A stretch of DNA of 64,000 nt, taken from assembly GCF_001420695.1 (NCBI RefSeq), contig NZ_LJJB01000010.1, positions 796,131-860,130 on the forward strand, given 5' to 3'. The position numbers were made by a program, and so were the translations under genes. The notes below the pieces were generated by a model. It made no database searches, had not been told where the DNA came from, and was given only the letters and a program-made list of their open reading frames with translations. The stretch comes from Brevibacillus choshinensis. GTDB taxonomy: Bacteria > Bacillota > Bacilli > Brevibacillales > Brevibacillaceae. Position 1 is the first letter of the stretch. Each line of letters begins with the position of its first letter. This document shows, piece by piece, positions 9,843 to 18,067 of this stretch.

Positions 9843-9878
9843 AATAAAAATGCCCATGAGTGTTCGTCTCAGGGCATC
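9843..9878 (-). terminator. Riboswitch-controlled terminator 1 (between the two aptamers)
   Basis: On the minus strand ATGCCCTGAG pairs with CTCATGGGCAT (one bulged T), followed by TTTTTATTTTT. It directly follows the upstream FMN aptamer unit and precedes the second one, so each aptamer has its own terminator. Confidence 0.88.
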
Positions 9879-9942
9879 GAGAAAAAAGCCTTACCTTAAC
9901 CGTTTTTTTGCAAAAAACAGCTAAGAGGCTATTCCAAATACC

Positions 9943-10077
9943 TTCTCCCATCCGGACTGTACCGTCGGCCTTGGATTTTCACCAAGTCAGTCGCTACCTA
10001 AAAAGCAGAGAGCGAGTCGCGGGCTCAGACGTGCGTTCGTCATTACCGCCGGTCGGGAATTGCACCCTACCCTGAAG
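9943..10077 (-). ncRNA. FMN riboswitch (RFN element), upstream copy
   Basis: A second complete RFN aptamer on the minus strand, with CTTCAGGGTAGGGTG, ACCGGCGGTAATGAC, AGCCCGCGA, GGTGAAAATCC, GCCGACGGTACAGTC and CGGATGGGAGAAGG. It differs from the downstream copy mainly in variable loops, for example the P6-side arm. The two copies are 284 bp apart, start to start. Confidence 0.97.
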
Positions 10078-10097
10078 GCTGGTATTCAGTTATGTAG

Positions 10098-10126
10098 AGT
10101 ATAGCACACTTCTGGACGAATCCGAC
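10098..10126 (-). promoter_or_regulatory. Probable SigA promoter of the riboflavin operon
   Basis: On the minus strand an extended -10 (TG-C-TATACT, -10 hexamer at 10098-10103) lies about 20 bases upstream of the first RFN aptamer. The -35 at 17 bases (GTCGGA) is poor, which an extended -10 could compensate. Confidence 0.6.
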
Positions 10127-10166
10127 ACTTTTATGCTGTAAAAGCGTTTGCCAACTGTTCGTTCAT

Positions 10167-10817
10167 TCAGAAAATGGCCAGCAGCTCTCGTAAATCGCTT
10201 AACGTGGCATAAGGCCTAACCCCTCTACGCTCCATCTCCTGCGCCTCCGACTGGTAGGCAATAAACCGGATGTCGGCATCCTGCGCTGCCTTTCCGTCGA
10301 TCCATGAATCTCCAATCATCGTCCACGCATCTACTGACCATTCGGGATGCTGGCGCAAAATATAGTGAACCCCCGACGAAGAAGGCTTCAGCTCGGTCAT
10401 TTGCTCACGAGCCACGATCTGCGAAAAATAGTGGGCGATTCCGGTTTCCTGCAACGCTTCCACCGCAGCAGCAGAAGCATTATTTGTCAAGATATAGAGC
10501 TGGTAACGCTGCTGCAGCTCGGCCAGCACCTCGACAGCGTACTCCTCCAGTACGGCTCCGTGCATCCCTTCCTTTTCCACTGCCGTGACAGCTGCCCACA
10601 TCTCGTCTTCCAGCTCTTGCGTCATTTGCGCCGACCGTCTCCCTATTTCTATCAGCTGTGACGCTGTATGACTCCGCCAATCCACCTCCGGCTGGCAGCA
10701 TCCATTCTCTACGAGAACCTGAAAGATCGCGTGCTTCATGCGAGGAAAATCGATCTTGGATTTCAGCAACGTATTGTCCATATCAAAGATAATCCCTTTG
10801 TTGTAGTGGTGGCTCAT
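10167..10817 (-). CDS. HAD superfamily hydrolase
   Basis: A 216-residue haloacid-dehalogenase-type phosphatase. Motif I is FDMDNTLL, with nucleophile Asp12 and acid/base Asp14; motif II is LTNNAS; the Lys of motif III is in ELKPSSSGVHYI; motif IV is MIGDSWIDGKAA. A helical cap lies between motifs I and II, as in the phosphoglycolate phosphatase-like subgroup. The start has GAGGAGG seven bases upstream. It is divergent from the chloramphenicol acetyltransferase gene and is not part of the riboflavin operon by spacing. A flavin-pathway phosphatase would be a tempting role, but nothing beyond proximity supports it. Confidence 0.9.
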   Translation of the reverse strand: MSHHYNKGIIFDMDNTLLKSKIDFPRMKHAIFQVLVENGCCQPEVDWRSHTASQLIEIGRRSAQMTQELEDEMWAAVTAVEKEGMHGAVLEEYAVEVLAELQQRYQLYILTNNASAAAVEALQETGIAHYFSQIVAREQMTELKPSSSGVHYILRQHPEWSVDAWTMIGDSWIDGKAAQDADIRFIAYQSEAQEMERRGVRPYATLSDLRELLAIF

Positions 10818-10867
10818 AGGTTCCTCCTCGTCCGCTTGACTGCTTTCTTCTAATAGTAGCGGGAAAG

Positions 10868-10898
10868 TTGCTCACGGAACACCCTTATGCGATATACT
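10868..10898 (+). promoter_or_regulatory. Possible promoter of the cat gene
   Basis: TTGCTC and TATACT are separated by 19 bases. The spacing is long and the -35 weak. The -10 overlaps an imperfect inverted repeat GCGATA..ACT / AGTATCGC. Confidence 0.35.
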
Positions 10899-10944
10899 TT
10901 ACTCATGAGTATCGCGATGCGATGCTCAAAATCTCACGAGGAAC

Positions 10945-11022
10945 GTGATGAGGAAATGGTTAAAGCAGTGGATCCAACCTCCTAAAACGAAAAAGCCATT
11001 TCATTTTAGGAGGTTACCAAAC
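10945..11022 (+). promoter_or_regulatory. cat leader: in-frame leader reading frame plus hairpin that hides the cat ribosome site
   Basis: A perfect 12-bp inverted repeat, AACCTCCTAAAA (10976-10987) and TTTTAGGAGGTT (11004-11015), has a 16-base loop. Its 3' arm contains the AGGAGG ribosome site for the cat ATG at 11023. Upstream, GAGG and an ATG at 10948 (or GTG at 10945) start a leader that reads through the hairpin (MRKWLKQWIQPPK...) in frame with cat without a stop. This geometry matches the drug-inducible translational attenuation known for cat-86 and ermC: a stalled leader ribosome opens the hairpin. Unlike those leaders it has no stop codon. Confidence 0.8.
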
Positions 11023-11682
11023 ATGATTTTCCACCCTATTGACCTGGAATCTTGGAGCAGAAAGCCTTATTTTGAGCATTATCTGCACAAAGTCAGATGC
11101 ACCTACAGCATGACGGCAAACATAGACATGACCTTGCTGCTCCCTGAGCTGAAAAGCAAGGGGATCAAGCTATATCCGGCTGTGATTCATATGCTCACGA
11201 CAGTCGTCAACCGCCACATCGAGTTCCGTATGAGCTATGATCCAGATGGAAACGTCGGGTATTGGGAAAGCATGTCTCCCAGCTATACCATTTTCCATGA
11301 CGATGACAAGACGTTCAGCAGCATCTGGACTGATTACCACAAAGATGTTCGTGAGTTCCACCATCACTATCTGGCGGATCTGGAAGTGTACGGTGGCATC
11401 AAGCAATTTACTCCCAAGTCCAATGAGCCGCCAAACACGTTTCCCATCTCGTGCTTGCCGTGGGTGAGCTTCACCGGCTTTAACCTGAACATCTATAACG
11501 AAGCAACCTACCTCTTGCCTATCTTTACGATCGGAAAATACTTCAGCCAGGCAGACAGCATCTTGCTGCCGTTAGCGGTGCAGATGCATCACGCCGTGTG
11601 TGACGGGTATCATGCCAGCATGCTTTTTCAAGAGCTGCAAATGTTGGCTGATGATTTCGCCACATGGCTCCCAGCCAGGTAA
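11023..11682 (+). CDS. cat: Chloramphenicol O-acetyltransferase (type A CAT)
   Basis: Transfers acetyl from acetyl-CoA to chloramphenicol and so inactivates it. The sequence has the full CAT pattern: N-terminal IDLESWSRKPYFEHYL, FRMSYD...GYWE, the PWVSFTGFNLN block and the active site HHAVCDGYH with catalytic His190 and Asp194. Counted from the ATG at 11023 the enzyme has 219 residues, the usual CAT length, and AGGAGG lies nine bases upstream. An in-frame reading from 10945 would add 26 residues and belongs to the leader described separately. It is flanked by ordinary chromosomal genes, with no mobile element in sight, so it may be an intrinsic species gene. Confidence 0.96.
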   Translation: MIFHPIDLESWSRKPYFEHYLHKVRCTYSMTANIDMTLLLPELKSKGIKLYPAVIHMLTTVVNRHIEFRMSYDPDGNVGYWESMSPSYTIFHDDDKTFSSIWTDYHKDVREFHHHYLADLEVYGGIKQFTPKSNEPPNTFPISCLPWVSFTGFNLNIYNEATYLLPIFTIGKYFSQADSILLPLAVQMHHAVCDGYHASMLFQELQMLADDFATWLPAR

Positions 11683-11699
11683 ATATGCAGGAATAAACA

Positions 11700-11760
11700 A
11701 CGCAGCGACAGCTCCGGACATGACTCTTCATGCACCGGGCTGTCGCTGCGTGTTTGTTTG
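11700..11760. terminator. Bidirectional terminator between cat and yunB
   Basis: ACGCAGCGACAGC (11700-11712) pairs perfectly with GCTGTCGCTGCGT (11739-11751), followed by TGTTTGTTTG on the plus strand. It separates two convergent genes. Confidence 0.85.
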
Positions 11761-11761
11761 A

Positions 11762-12493
11762 CTATGGTTTGTCTGGATCTGGGACATCTTGACTTTGTGG
11801 CGTCTGCGCCCTCGGGACATCAGGCTTTCCTTCGGGGTTGTTGTACAGATACTGCGGCACATCGCCGACAATCAGCGAGTGTGTGATCGGTATTTTCGTG
11901 GTGACCGTCTGCTCGTCAGTCGCAAACGGAATGACGATACGCAGGTCGACCTCGACGTAAATGTAGACGGTCGCCAGCACCATGTTGATGCCCGCTTCCT
12001 TCAGTTCGGTCTCCAGCTTGGTCTTGACCGATCCGATGGGCAAAAACGTCACAGGCAAGTCCGGCCCCATGTTTGCTAAAAAGCTGTTACCCGTCGCCAA
12101 GCCGAGCGGTATCGTACGGTCTACCTTTTCTGCCTCAAACTCCTGGAGCTTGTTCTGGATGCGGGAAGTGGTTTCTCCAACAATCCGCGCGTACTCCTTG
12201 AAGTTAAACTGATACGCCTGAATCTGCCCCTGATTGTCTTTTTCAATCTGCACGATTTGATTAAAGTCGACGCCTTGCTGGGAAATCCGCTTGGTTACTG
12301 CATCCGTGATCGCTTCCTTGGCCAACTGCTCCGTCTTTTGCGAAGCCAGGATCAAAAGCGTGGGCTCGAGCCGTTTTTCTAGGAAAACAAGCGTCTGTAT
12401 CGAAAGCACCAAAAAAATGACCAATGCGATAAAAAACGCCTTTGTTCGGGAAAGCGGGTTCTTCCAACGCCGACGGGGTCGAAACATCGCCAC
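11762..12493 (-). CDS. yunB: Sporulation protein YunB
   Basis: A 243-residue membrane-anchored protein with a basic N-terminus (FRPRRRWKNPLSR), one transmembrane segment at about 18-38, then an extracytoplasmic domain with QLAKEAITDAV, PLGLATGN and GINMVLATVYIYVEV. This is the pattern of B. subtilis YunB, a SigE-controlled mother-cell protein needed for efficient sporulation. I start at the GTG at 12493, eight bases after GGGAGG; the longer form from 12502 lacks a site. In B. subtilis yunB lies next to yunCDEF, whereas here the rest of the block is 18 kb away (30171-34018). Confidence 0.88.
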   Translation of the reverse strand: MAMFRPRRRWKNPLSRTKAFFIALVIFLVLSIQTLVFLEKRLEPTLLILASQKTEQLAKEAITDAVTKRISQQGVDFNQIVQIEKDNQGQIQAYQFNFKEYARIVGETTSRIQNKLQEFEAEKVDRTIPLGLATGNSFLANMGPDLPVTFLPIGSVKTKLETELKEAGINMVLATVYIYVEVDLRIVIPFATDEQTVTTKIPITHSLIVGDVPQYLYNNPEGKPDVPRAQTPQSQDVPDPDKP

Positions 12494-12544
12494 GCCCGTC
12501 ACCTCCCAATTGGTACATCCTATGGTCTGAGACGGGAAAAAAGA

Positions 12545-13726
12545 CTAACGTTTCCGCAGATAAAACCAGCCCAAACCTAGCAATCCGAGCGAGAAAACCA
12601 GTTGCGCCATCGCTACCATTCCATACAGACCCAGCCAGGCAGTAAGAGACGGAGCCATGACAAATCCGACAAAAAATCCGGTGCGGCTAAGCAAGCTCTG
12701 TACGCCCATGACCCTGCCACGTATTTGGTTATCTGCCTGCTGAAGCAAGGTGCTCTCGTACACTTGCGCCGCTCCCGCAAATAGCCCAGCGCCCGCAAGC
12801 AACAACAAGACGCGCGCCATTTCACCCCCCGCAAAAGCAGCCGTGACAACCAGTGCGAGCAGCATCGAGGCGGCAAACATCCCCTCTACCTTTCTTGCGC
12901 TCCAGCGTGTAGCCAAGAAGGAACCCACCATTGCTCCTAGACTCATCGTCGACCACATCACCCCATGCAAGGCAGCGTCTTTCGAAGAGAGCTGTTCGGC
13001 TAGAAATGGCAGACCGTAGTTATGGGCTGACGTGCTGAGGGACTCAAACAAAGCTAGCAGGCTAATCACCAAAAGAATCGGTTGCTTCGCCAAATAGGGG
13101 ATTGTTGCTCGCAGACTTCTCTCTTCCGAAACTCTCACAGGAGCGTCCGTCAGAGCATCGGCTGACTCCGCACATTTCTCGTCACTTTCCCAACGCATTC
13201 GCGTCAGTACAGCAGCAGACAAGAGAAAAGTCGCTGCGTCGCAGGCAATTACGACTAAATACCCGGCGTGGTCCGTCAAAAATCCTCCGAGCGCAAATCC
13301 GACAATGCCGACCAGAGACTCCAATCTGACCGTCCATCCGTTGATTCTGAGTAGATCCTCACGCCCAAACATCTGAGGCAAGGATGATTGAAAGCTGATA
13401 TGAAACAGGCTGTACAGCATGCCTTTGACAAAGGCTGCCGCTACCACTACCAAAGGGTGTGGGAATAACACGATGGACAAGACAGCCAGACCCGCTCCCA
13501 CATCGCTCGCGATCATCACCCTTCTCCTGTCCATCCGATCCGCCAATACCCCCGCTATCGGACTGAACAAGATACCCCCGACCTGACGCGCTACAAAAAA
13601 GGCCGTCAGCCAAAACGCGCTGTGCTCAAATGTAAAAATCAGTGCGCTGCATGCGATTAAATCCATTCGCGATCCTAAAGAGGACAGCGCATTTACATAC
13701 AAATACGTCTTCATCTGAATCATCAC
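12545..13726 (-). CDS. MFS transporter, probable drug/siderophore exporter
   Basis: A 393-residue major facilitator with about twelve transmembrane segments. The loop motif GVLADRMDRRRVMIASD after helix 2 is the family signature A. Topology and length fit the EntS/MdtG-like exporter group (MFS_3). The start is a GTG at 13726 with AGGAGG nine bases upstream; an ATG follows immediately. It stands alone between yunB and a long gene-free stretch. The substrate cannot be inferred. The nearby cat gene makes a drug exporter plausible, but that is only proximity. Confidence 0.88.
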   Translation of the reverse strand: MMIQMKTYLYVNALSSLGSRMDLIACSALIFTFEHSAFWLTAFFVARQVGGILFSPIAGVLADRMDRRRVMIASDVGAGLAVLSIVLFPHPLVVVAAAFVKGMLYSLFHISFQSSLPQMFGREDLLRINGWTVRLESLVGIVGFALGGFLTDHAGYLVVIACDAATFLLSAAVLTRMRWESDEKCAESADALTDAPVRVSEERSLRATIPYLAKQPILLVISLLALFESLSTSAHNYGLPFLAEQLSSKDAALHGVMWSTMSLGAMVGSFLATRWSARKVEGMFAASMLLALVVTAAFAGGEMARVLLLLAGAGLFAGAAQVYESTLLQQADNQIRGRVMGVQSLLSRTGFFVGFVMAPSLTAWLGLYGMVAMAQLVFSLGLLGLGWFYLRKR

Positions 13727-14080
13727 TCATCCAAACCTCCTGATCATAACAGGCGGTTCAGATCTCACGCCCCCGTCTAGCGGGTGCGTACACTGATTAT
13801 GGCCGTTGACATGCACATGCCTCCTCGTTTTCCTACATTCCGAAATGACCTGGCTCGTTGCAAAGCGAACGGGGGCGCTTCCCCAAATCGTCCTGCACGG
13901 CGCTCGGCACCGTACACTCATCTTATCAGCGAACGCGTACGTACTGAAAGTAAGTAATACTCGAAAATGCATTCGCGTCCTTATTCCCATTAGGTCAGAC
14001 TGTAGTGGAGGAGAGGAAAAAGGGGAAAACGCTCCAGCTTCATAGGAACACCTACTGGGGGTCATCCCTGTCCGGCTTCA

Positions 14081-14166
14081 TGGAAAAAACGAAACCGCGT
14101 CCAAAGTAGCCATCTCAGGGAGCTTTTCGGAGGTGGACGCTTAAAACCGTGTTTCGTTTTTTTCCA
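14081..14166. repeat. Long imperfect hairpin (86 bases)
   Basis: TGGAAAAAACGAAAC (14081-14095) pairs with GTTTCGTTTTTTTCCA (14151-14166; one extra T). Inside it GCGTCCA (14097-14103) pairs with TGGACGC (14134-14140). With A and T tracts in both outer arms it could act as a terminator in either direction, or be a small structured RNA. Confidence 0.65.
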
Positions 14167-14756
14167 TTGCGCCTTGGTTGGTGTTCCAAAGATCTTCCGC
14201 TTATTTCCCCTTTTTCCTCGCCCAGCTTTGGATCTTCCACGTGCCTTTTCTCGGGAGCTTTCCACGATGTTAAATTGAGGGAAACCCTTCGCGGGACAAT
14301 GCCTATGAAGAAGAACGAAAGCTTGGTTCTCCTTATTCAATCGCTCTCTTGACATGTCGAACAGACATAATTGACGACTTCGTTCTTCTCATGATTCACC
14401 CATGTCCTTCGAAGCGCAACGATTGGGAAATTAAGCTTTTGATCCTTTGAACTTCTTATACCAGGCAGCTAGATCCACTACAGCTCGCAGGAGAAGCAGG
14501 TTTCCAGGCGGAGCGACTCCGGAACCCTACTTAGCGGAACAACGAATTCACGGGATCCAGAAGCGGTACCTCTGTATTCTCTACGGAGCGGCTACTACTT
14601 TACCGCTTCCCGGTGAAACGTTGTGCAGCGGACAGTCTGTACTCCTTTACTGGGTGAAACCGGGCCCCGCCGAACGCGAGCGATAGCTTGTGTTCGGTGG
14701 GTAAAGACCGGAGCGAAGATCGGAAACCTGCTTCTCCCCACCACCATAGCACGTAA

Positions 14757-14801
14757 ACGAGGCATGTTCACAGGGGAGCGACCGCGCTTTGGCGGAATGT
14801 T
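14757..14801 (-). repeat. 45-base interspersed repeat, copy A
   Basis: The minus strand matches the copy at 36147-36191 at 37 of 45 positions, with the invariant cores TTCCGCCAAA and CGCGGTCGCTCC and a shared GCCTCG end. Both copies lie in gene-free DNA. Confidence 0.7.
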
Positions 14802-14805
14802 GTTC

Positions 14806-14857
14806 TTGCTGAATCAGGTAGATAGGCTTAGAAGTTTTATACTTTCTGATTCAGCAA
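14806..14857. repeat. Perfect 12-bp inverted repeat
   Basis: TTGCTGAATCAG (14806-14817) and CTGATTCAGCAA (14846-14857) are exact reverse complements around a 28-base loop. No T run follows on either side, so it is not a normal terminator. Confidence 0.6.
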
Positions 14858-14888
14858 AAAAAGCGCGGAAGCAATTATGTCCCGCGCC
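14856..14888 (-). terminator. Terminator after the stalk-domain gene
   Basis: On the minus strand GGCGCGG and CCGCGC pair around a loop of about 14 bases and are followed by seven T. It lies 17 bases after the stop at 14905. Confidence 0.8.
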
Positions 14889-14904
14889 TTTATGCCATCC
14901 TATT

Positions 14905-16821
14905 CTACTTTGCCTCGGGAAATTGAATAGAGTCGACGATTTTTTGCAAACGCTGCTCCAGCGACTTGGTTTTGACCCATTCTGAAATCTTGAAGGCGAC
15001 CATATAAGCGTTTTTTCCTTTTTCCAGCAGGTAAATATTTTTCTCGAAACGGATTCCCTCGTCTTTTCCCACGAAGACCATCTTGTAACCCTGGGCACCG
15101 GAAAGAGTAACTGCCTTGCTTTCCTTTTCCTTATATCCATAGGTTTCGGTATTTTCCTTGATGGATTGCTCCACTTCCTTGCGAGCATCACTTATCTTTC
15201 CTGGCATGGCAAGCACTGTTGCATACCCGCCTGCAAATTCGTACATCCGCATGGCGGCATCGCTTCGCAATTCCTTCCAATGCTCCGGAATGTTGATGGA
15301 AAATTGATAGTCAGGAAACCTGAGCGTGGCCATCTGATCCTTGTCGATCAGATCGTCATCCGTAATTTCACCCATCACCGGATTCATCGCACTTTGGTTG
15401 ATGGTAAGCGACTGTTTGATCGTCTGGATCAACTCTGCTATCTTCTCTGCGCTCGCCTCCGGGTTATAGGCGATTTCTACGTATACTTTGTAGTCCCCTT
15501 TGAAGAAAAAGAAGTCTTGCTCCGGGAACCAGCCTGTGCCATCCGAGCTGCTGAATTTCTGCTCCTTGGCGGGAACCCCTGCAATCATGGAGCTCGTCAC
15601 CGTAGAATCAACCTTCAAATAGTTTTCATTCACGGAGTCCCGATACATCTGTTCATGCCTTTTCACCCAATCGTCCAGCGTCAGACCATCTTCCTTTGAG
15701 GTAATTTTGATCTTCAGCCACTGCCTGCCACCCTCGCTGGAGAATTGTGTAAACGACTGATTATACGTATTCTGCCAGTCAGCCGGGACCTTTACCTTCA
15801 AGCCAAAATCCTCTTGGGTATACCAGCGATAGTTCCCTTCCACTGTGGAAAGGTCCTTTACCGTAGTATCCCCTTTTGGAAAAGACAAGGAAAAGCTGTC
15901 CAGTAAATCCTTGTAGCTGCTGTACTTGGCAGGATTGCGGAAGTCGGCCTCGTCATTGATCACCAATGTGACGTAGTAAATTCGCGTCCCGCTCTGGTAG
16001 GCCCTCTCTTCATTCATCGCACCGTCGTCGCCTTTGGAAACCAGCCGAGCGAATGGTTGCTTGGCATCATTGACAAATCCTTTGGACAGCACGGTATATT
16101 CCGAAGAGTCCACTAATCGGGTCAGCAAGCCCGTTCCCGACAGATTCTCTGGCTGCCCGTCGACGATATAAATGTCCAATTGGTACGTGTCCTTGGCATC
16201 TCGAAAGCTGACGTAGTCGCCTTGAAAGCTTTGAAAGTCCTTGACCAGCCCCGTCGGATATTTCATTTTCCATCCGTAATAGCTGTCCCCAATCATGGTC
16301 TTTCCGAGATCACTGTCTAAAGACACGTTTGTCGAGGCGGTTTCTCCCTGCTTCGCACCCAAAATGCTGACGTCCTTTGTTTTCACATCGATGATGACCT
16401 GCAGACCCATCGCTTGAGTCAGTAGCGTGAGTGGCACCATTGTCTTTCCGTTTTTCAGCTCGGGCGAAGCGGCCAGCGTGACCTCTTTGCCGTTGATCCA
16501 TGCTTGTTTGCTGCCTGCCTTTAATTTGATGACCTTGCCATTGTACGTAAGCTCGATCATCTGATTTTGACTGTCGTATTGCAAGCCCGCTCCGAAGGCC
16601 GCAGTCAGGAGACTGAGTGGAACCATCGTTGTATCCTGAGATAAATAGGGTTGCTCGATCTCCATATCTTGGCCGTTTATTTTGGCCTGGGCCGCATTCA
16701 ATTTGAGTTTGACTTCCACACGCTCGGCAGGCTGCTCTGCTGCCCACACTGACTGATTCGTCCATAGCGCTGCCGACAACACAGCTGTCACGCAAAGCAC
16801 TTGCCATTTCTTTTGAACCAT
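14905..16821 (-). CDS. Secreted copper-amine-oxidase N-terminal (stalk) domain protein
   Basis: A 638-residue exported protein. A signal peptide covers about residues 1-28 (VLSAALWTNQSVWAAEQ). Two stalk-like repeats follow (about 40-155), each with an ...INGK/INGQ...PYLS...MVPL.LL...G strand pattern; they are named after amine oxidases but are non-catalytic. The rest (about 170-638) consists of three related beta-rich segments of about 150 residues, each containing a W/Y-x-MK.P or VKVPADWQN-type strand, which I cannot assign. The role is probably in the cell envelope. The secreted protease gene 27 bp upstream (start side) reads in the same direction, so the two are likely co-expressed. Confidence 0.85.
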   Translation of the reverse strand: MVQKKWQVLCVTAVLSAALWTNQSVWAAEQPAERVEVKLKLNAAQAKINGQDMEIEQPYLSQDTTMVPLSLLTAAFGAGLQYDSQNQMIELTYNGKVIKLKAGSKQAWINGKEVTLAASPELKNGKTMVPLTLLTQAMGLQVIIDVKTKDVSILGAKQGETASTNVSLDSDLGKTMIGDSYYGWKMKYPTGLVKDFQSFQGDYVSFRDAKDTYQLDIYIVDGQPENLSGTGLLTRLVDSSEYTVLSKGFVNDAKQPFARLVSKGDDGAMNEERAYQSGTRIYYVTLVINDEADFRNPAKYSSYKDLLDSFSLSFPKGDTTVKDLSTVEGNYRWYTQEDFGLKVKVPADWQNTYNQSFTQFSSEGGRQWLKIKITSKEDGLTLDDWVKRHEQMYRDSVNENYLKVDSTVTSSMIAGVPAKEQKFSSSDGTGWFPEQDFFFFKGDYKVYVEIAYNPEASAEKIAELIQTIKQSLTINQSAMNPVMGEITDDDLIDKDQMATLRFPDYQFSINIPEHWKELRSDAAMRMYEFAGGYATVLAMPGKISDARKEVEQSIKENTETYGYKEKESKAVTLSGAQGYKMVFVGKDEGIRFEKNIYLLEKGKNAYMVAFKISEWVKTKSLEQRLQKIVDSIQFPEAK

Positions 16822-16848
16822 CCGATTCTTCCCCCATCCATTTGCTCT

Positions 16849-17883
16849 CTACGGTTGTTTTCCAAACGTTACTTTGCGTGTAATCAGATCTCCACCAGAC
16901 TGAACCACGATTTCCACGGTTTGTCCTGGCAAATAGCGCTTTAACAGCTCATTAAACTCCACGAGGGTCGTAAAGGACGACTGATTCACGGAATAAATGA
17001 CATCTCCAGACTGAAAGCCTGCCTTCTCAGCAGGGGAGCCTGGTTCTACACGAATGATGCGCAACGGCTCCTTGGTAGGCAGTCCGACGACAGCAGCCCA
17101 GCTCTCCTCCAGTTCAGCACCCCAATACGGCCTGTTTACTTTTCCATACGTAAAAAAGTGACTCATGACATATTGAGCAGTATCTGCCGGGATCGCAAAG
17201 CTCAAATTATCAATCCCGATCGAGACAAACTTCAACGAATTGATTCCAACTACCTCGCCCCTGAGGTTGACCAGTGGTCCCCCGCTATTCCCCGGGTTGA
17301 TCGACGCATCCGTCTGAATCAAGCGATAGGTAGAGCTGACCGAACGATTCACGCCACTGATGATTCCCGCTGAAGCCGAATTTCGCAAGGATACGGAGAT
17401 CGGCGTTCCAATCGCTACTACAGTCTCGCCGACTTTAATCGAATAGTTCGTAGCAAACTTGGCAGGCACAAGACCCGTTGCCGCGATTTTTACCAACGCA
17501 AGGTCACTTTCCTCATCCATGTTGGTGACTGTCCCTGCGTACTGCTTGCCGTCCACCGTAATGACGGTCAGGTTGTCCATTTCTTTGACTACGTGGGCAT
17601 TTGTCAAGATCCAGCCATCAGCCTTGACTACGATGCCTGTTCCGTGTGCCAGATTAAATCGATTGTCCCTGTTAGCCCCTCTGACCTCTGGCTTCCCGAC
17701 AATCGCAACGACGCTAGCCGAAACACGTGCGATGACTCCGGGAATATCCATCACCGCAGCCGCTGGTGGCTTGATTGCAGGTTGGGCAGGGGCTGTTCCT
17801 GCTGCGTATGTCCAGGGTGCCGCTGCATTCATGACAAGCAGCATGAGCAGGCTGTTTGCGAGCAGGTTTGCTTTTTTCTTCAT
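16849..17883 (-). CDS. Secreted HtrA-like serine protease (S1C) with PDZ domain
   Basis: A trypsin-like protease with catalytic triad His97 (LTNAHVV), Asp127 (ESDLALV) and Ser200 (GNSGGPL), then one PDZ domain (about 250-340) with AEKAGFQSGDVI. Unlike Bacillus HtrA, which has an uncleaved membrane anchor, the N-terminus looks like a cleavable signal peptide ending near TYAAG, followed by a Pro/Ala linker. I use the ATG at 17883 because GGAGG lies eight bases before it; the ATG at 17898 overlaps that site. The length is 344 residues. It precedes the stalk-domain gene and may process or fold envelope proteins; its substrate is unknown. Confidence 0.92.
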   Translation of the reverse strand: MKKKANLLANSLLMLLVMNAAAPWTYAAGTAPAQPAIKPPAAAVMDIPGVIARVSASVVAIVGKPEVRGANRDNRFNLAHGTGIVVKADGWILTNAHVVKEMDNLTVITVDGKQYAGTVTNMDEESDLALVKIAATGLVPAKFATNYSIKVGETVVAIGTPISVSLRNSASAGIISGVNRSVSSTYRLIQTDASINPGNSGGPLVNLRGEVVGINSLKFVSIGIDNLSFAIPADTAQYVMSHFFTYGKVNRPYWGAELEESWAAVVGLPTKEPLRIIRVEPGSPAEKAGFQSGDVIYSVNQSSFTTLVEFNELLKRYLPGQTVEIVVQSGGDLITRKVTFGKQP

Positions 17884-18067
17884 CTCAAAATCCTCCATCG
17901 TTCCATTTGCTAGAAAACGTATAAGGTCTGATACTCATACCAAAAAGGCCGCTCTTCAACTAGAGCCCCCGAAAAAACGCTATCGTCCCGGTGCAGACGT
18001 CCTCACCGTTCCTCCCTGCTTTTCATATCTTGATCTTGAACAAGATTACTGCTTTGGGAGGTTGTCC

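Larger units (their letters stand above)
13727..14904. other. 1.2-kb region without a recognisable gene
   Basis: None of the open frames here has codon use, a ribosome site or a family resemblance that I can support. The region instead holds a long hairpin (14081-14166), a copy of a 45-base repeat (14757-14801), a 12-bp perfect inverted repeat (14806-14857) and a terminator (14863-14888). Several GGAGCG...CGG motifs recur between 14510 and 14800. It may carry a structured RNA or be debris of lost genes. Confidence 0.7.

Noticed and set aside
10945-11682. 245-residue CAT as the main product
   Set aside because: The ATG at 11023 has the strong AGGAGG and gives normal CAT length; the extra residues overlap the regulatory hairpin. 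The extended form is kept only as a possibility in the findings.
14062-14355. 97-residue Lys/Arg-rich frame on the minus strand
   Set aside because: It has no convincing ribosome site and spans both arms of the long hairpin; composition looks random.
17459-18067. Upstream extension of the cupin reading frame into the protease gene
   Set aside because: It runs antisense through the HtrA-like gene, while GGGAGG directly precedes the ATG at 18068, which also gives the normal family length.
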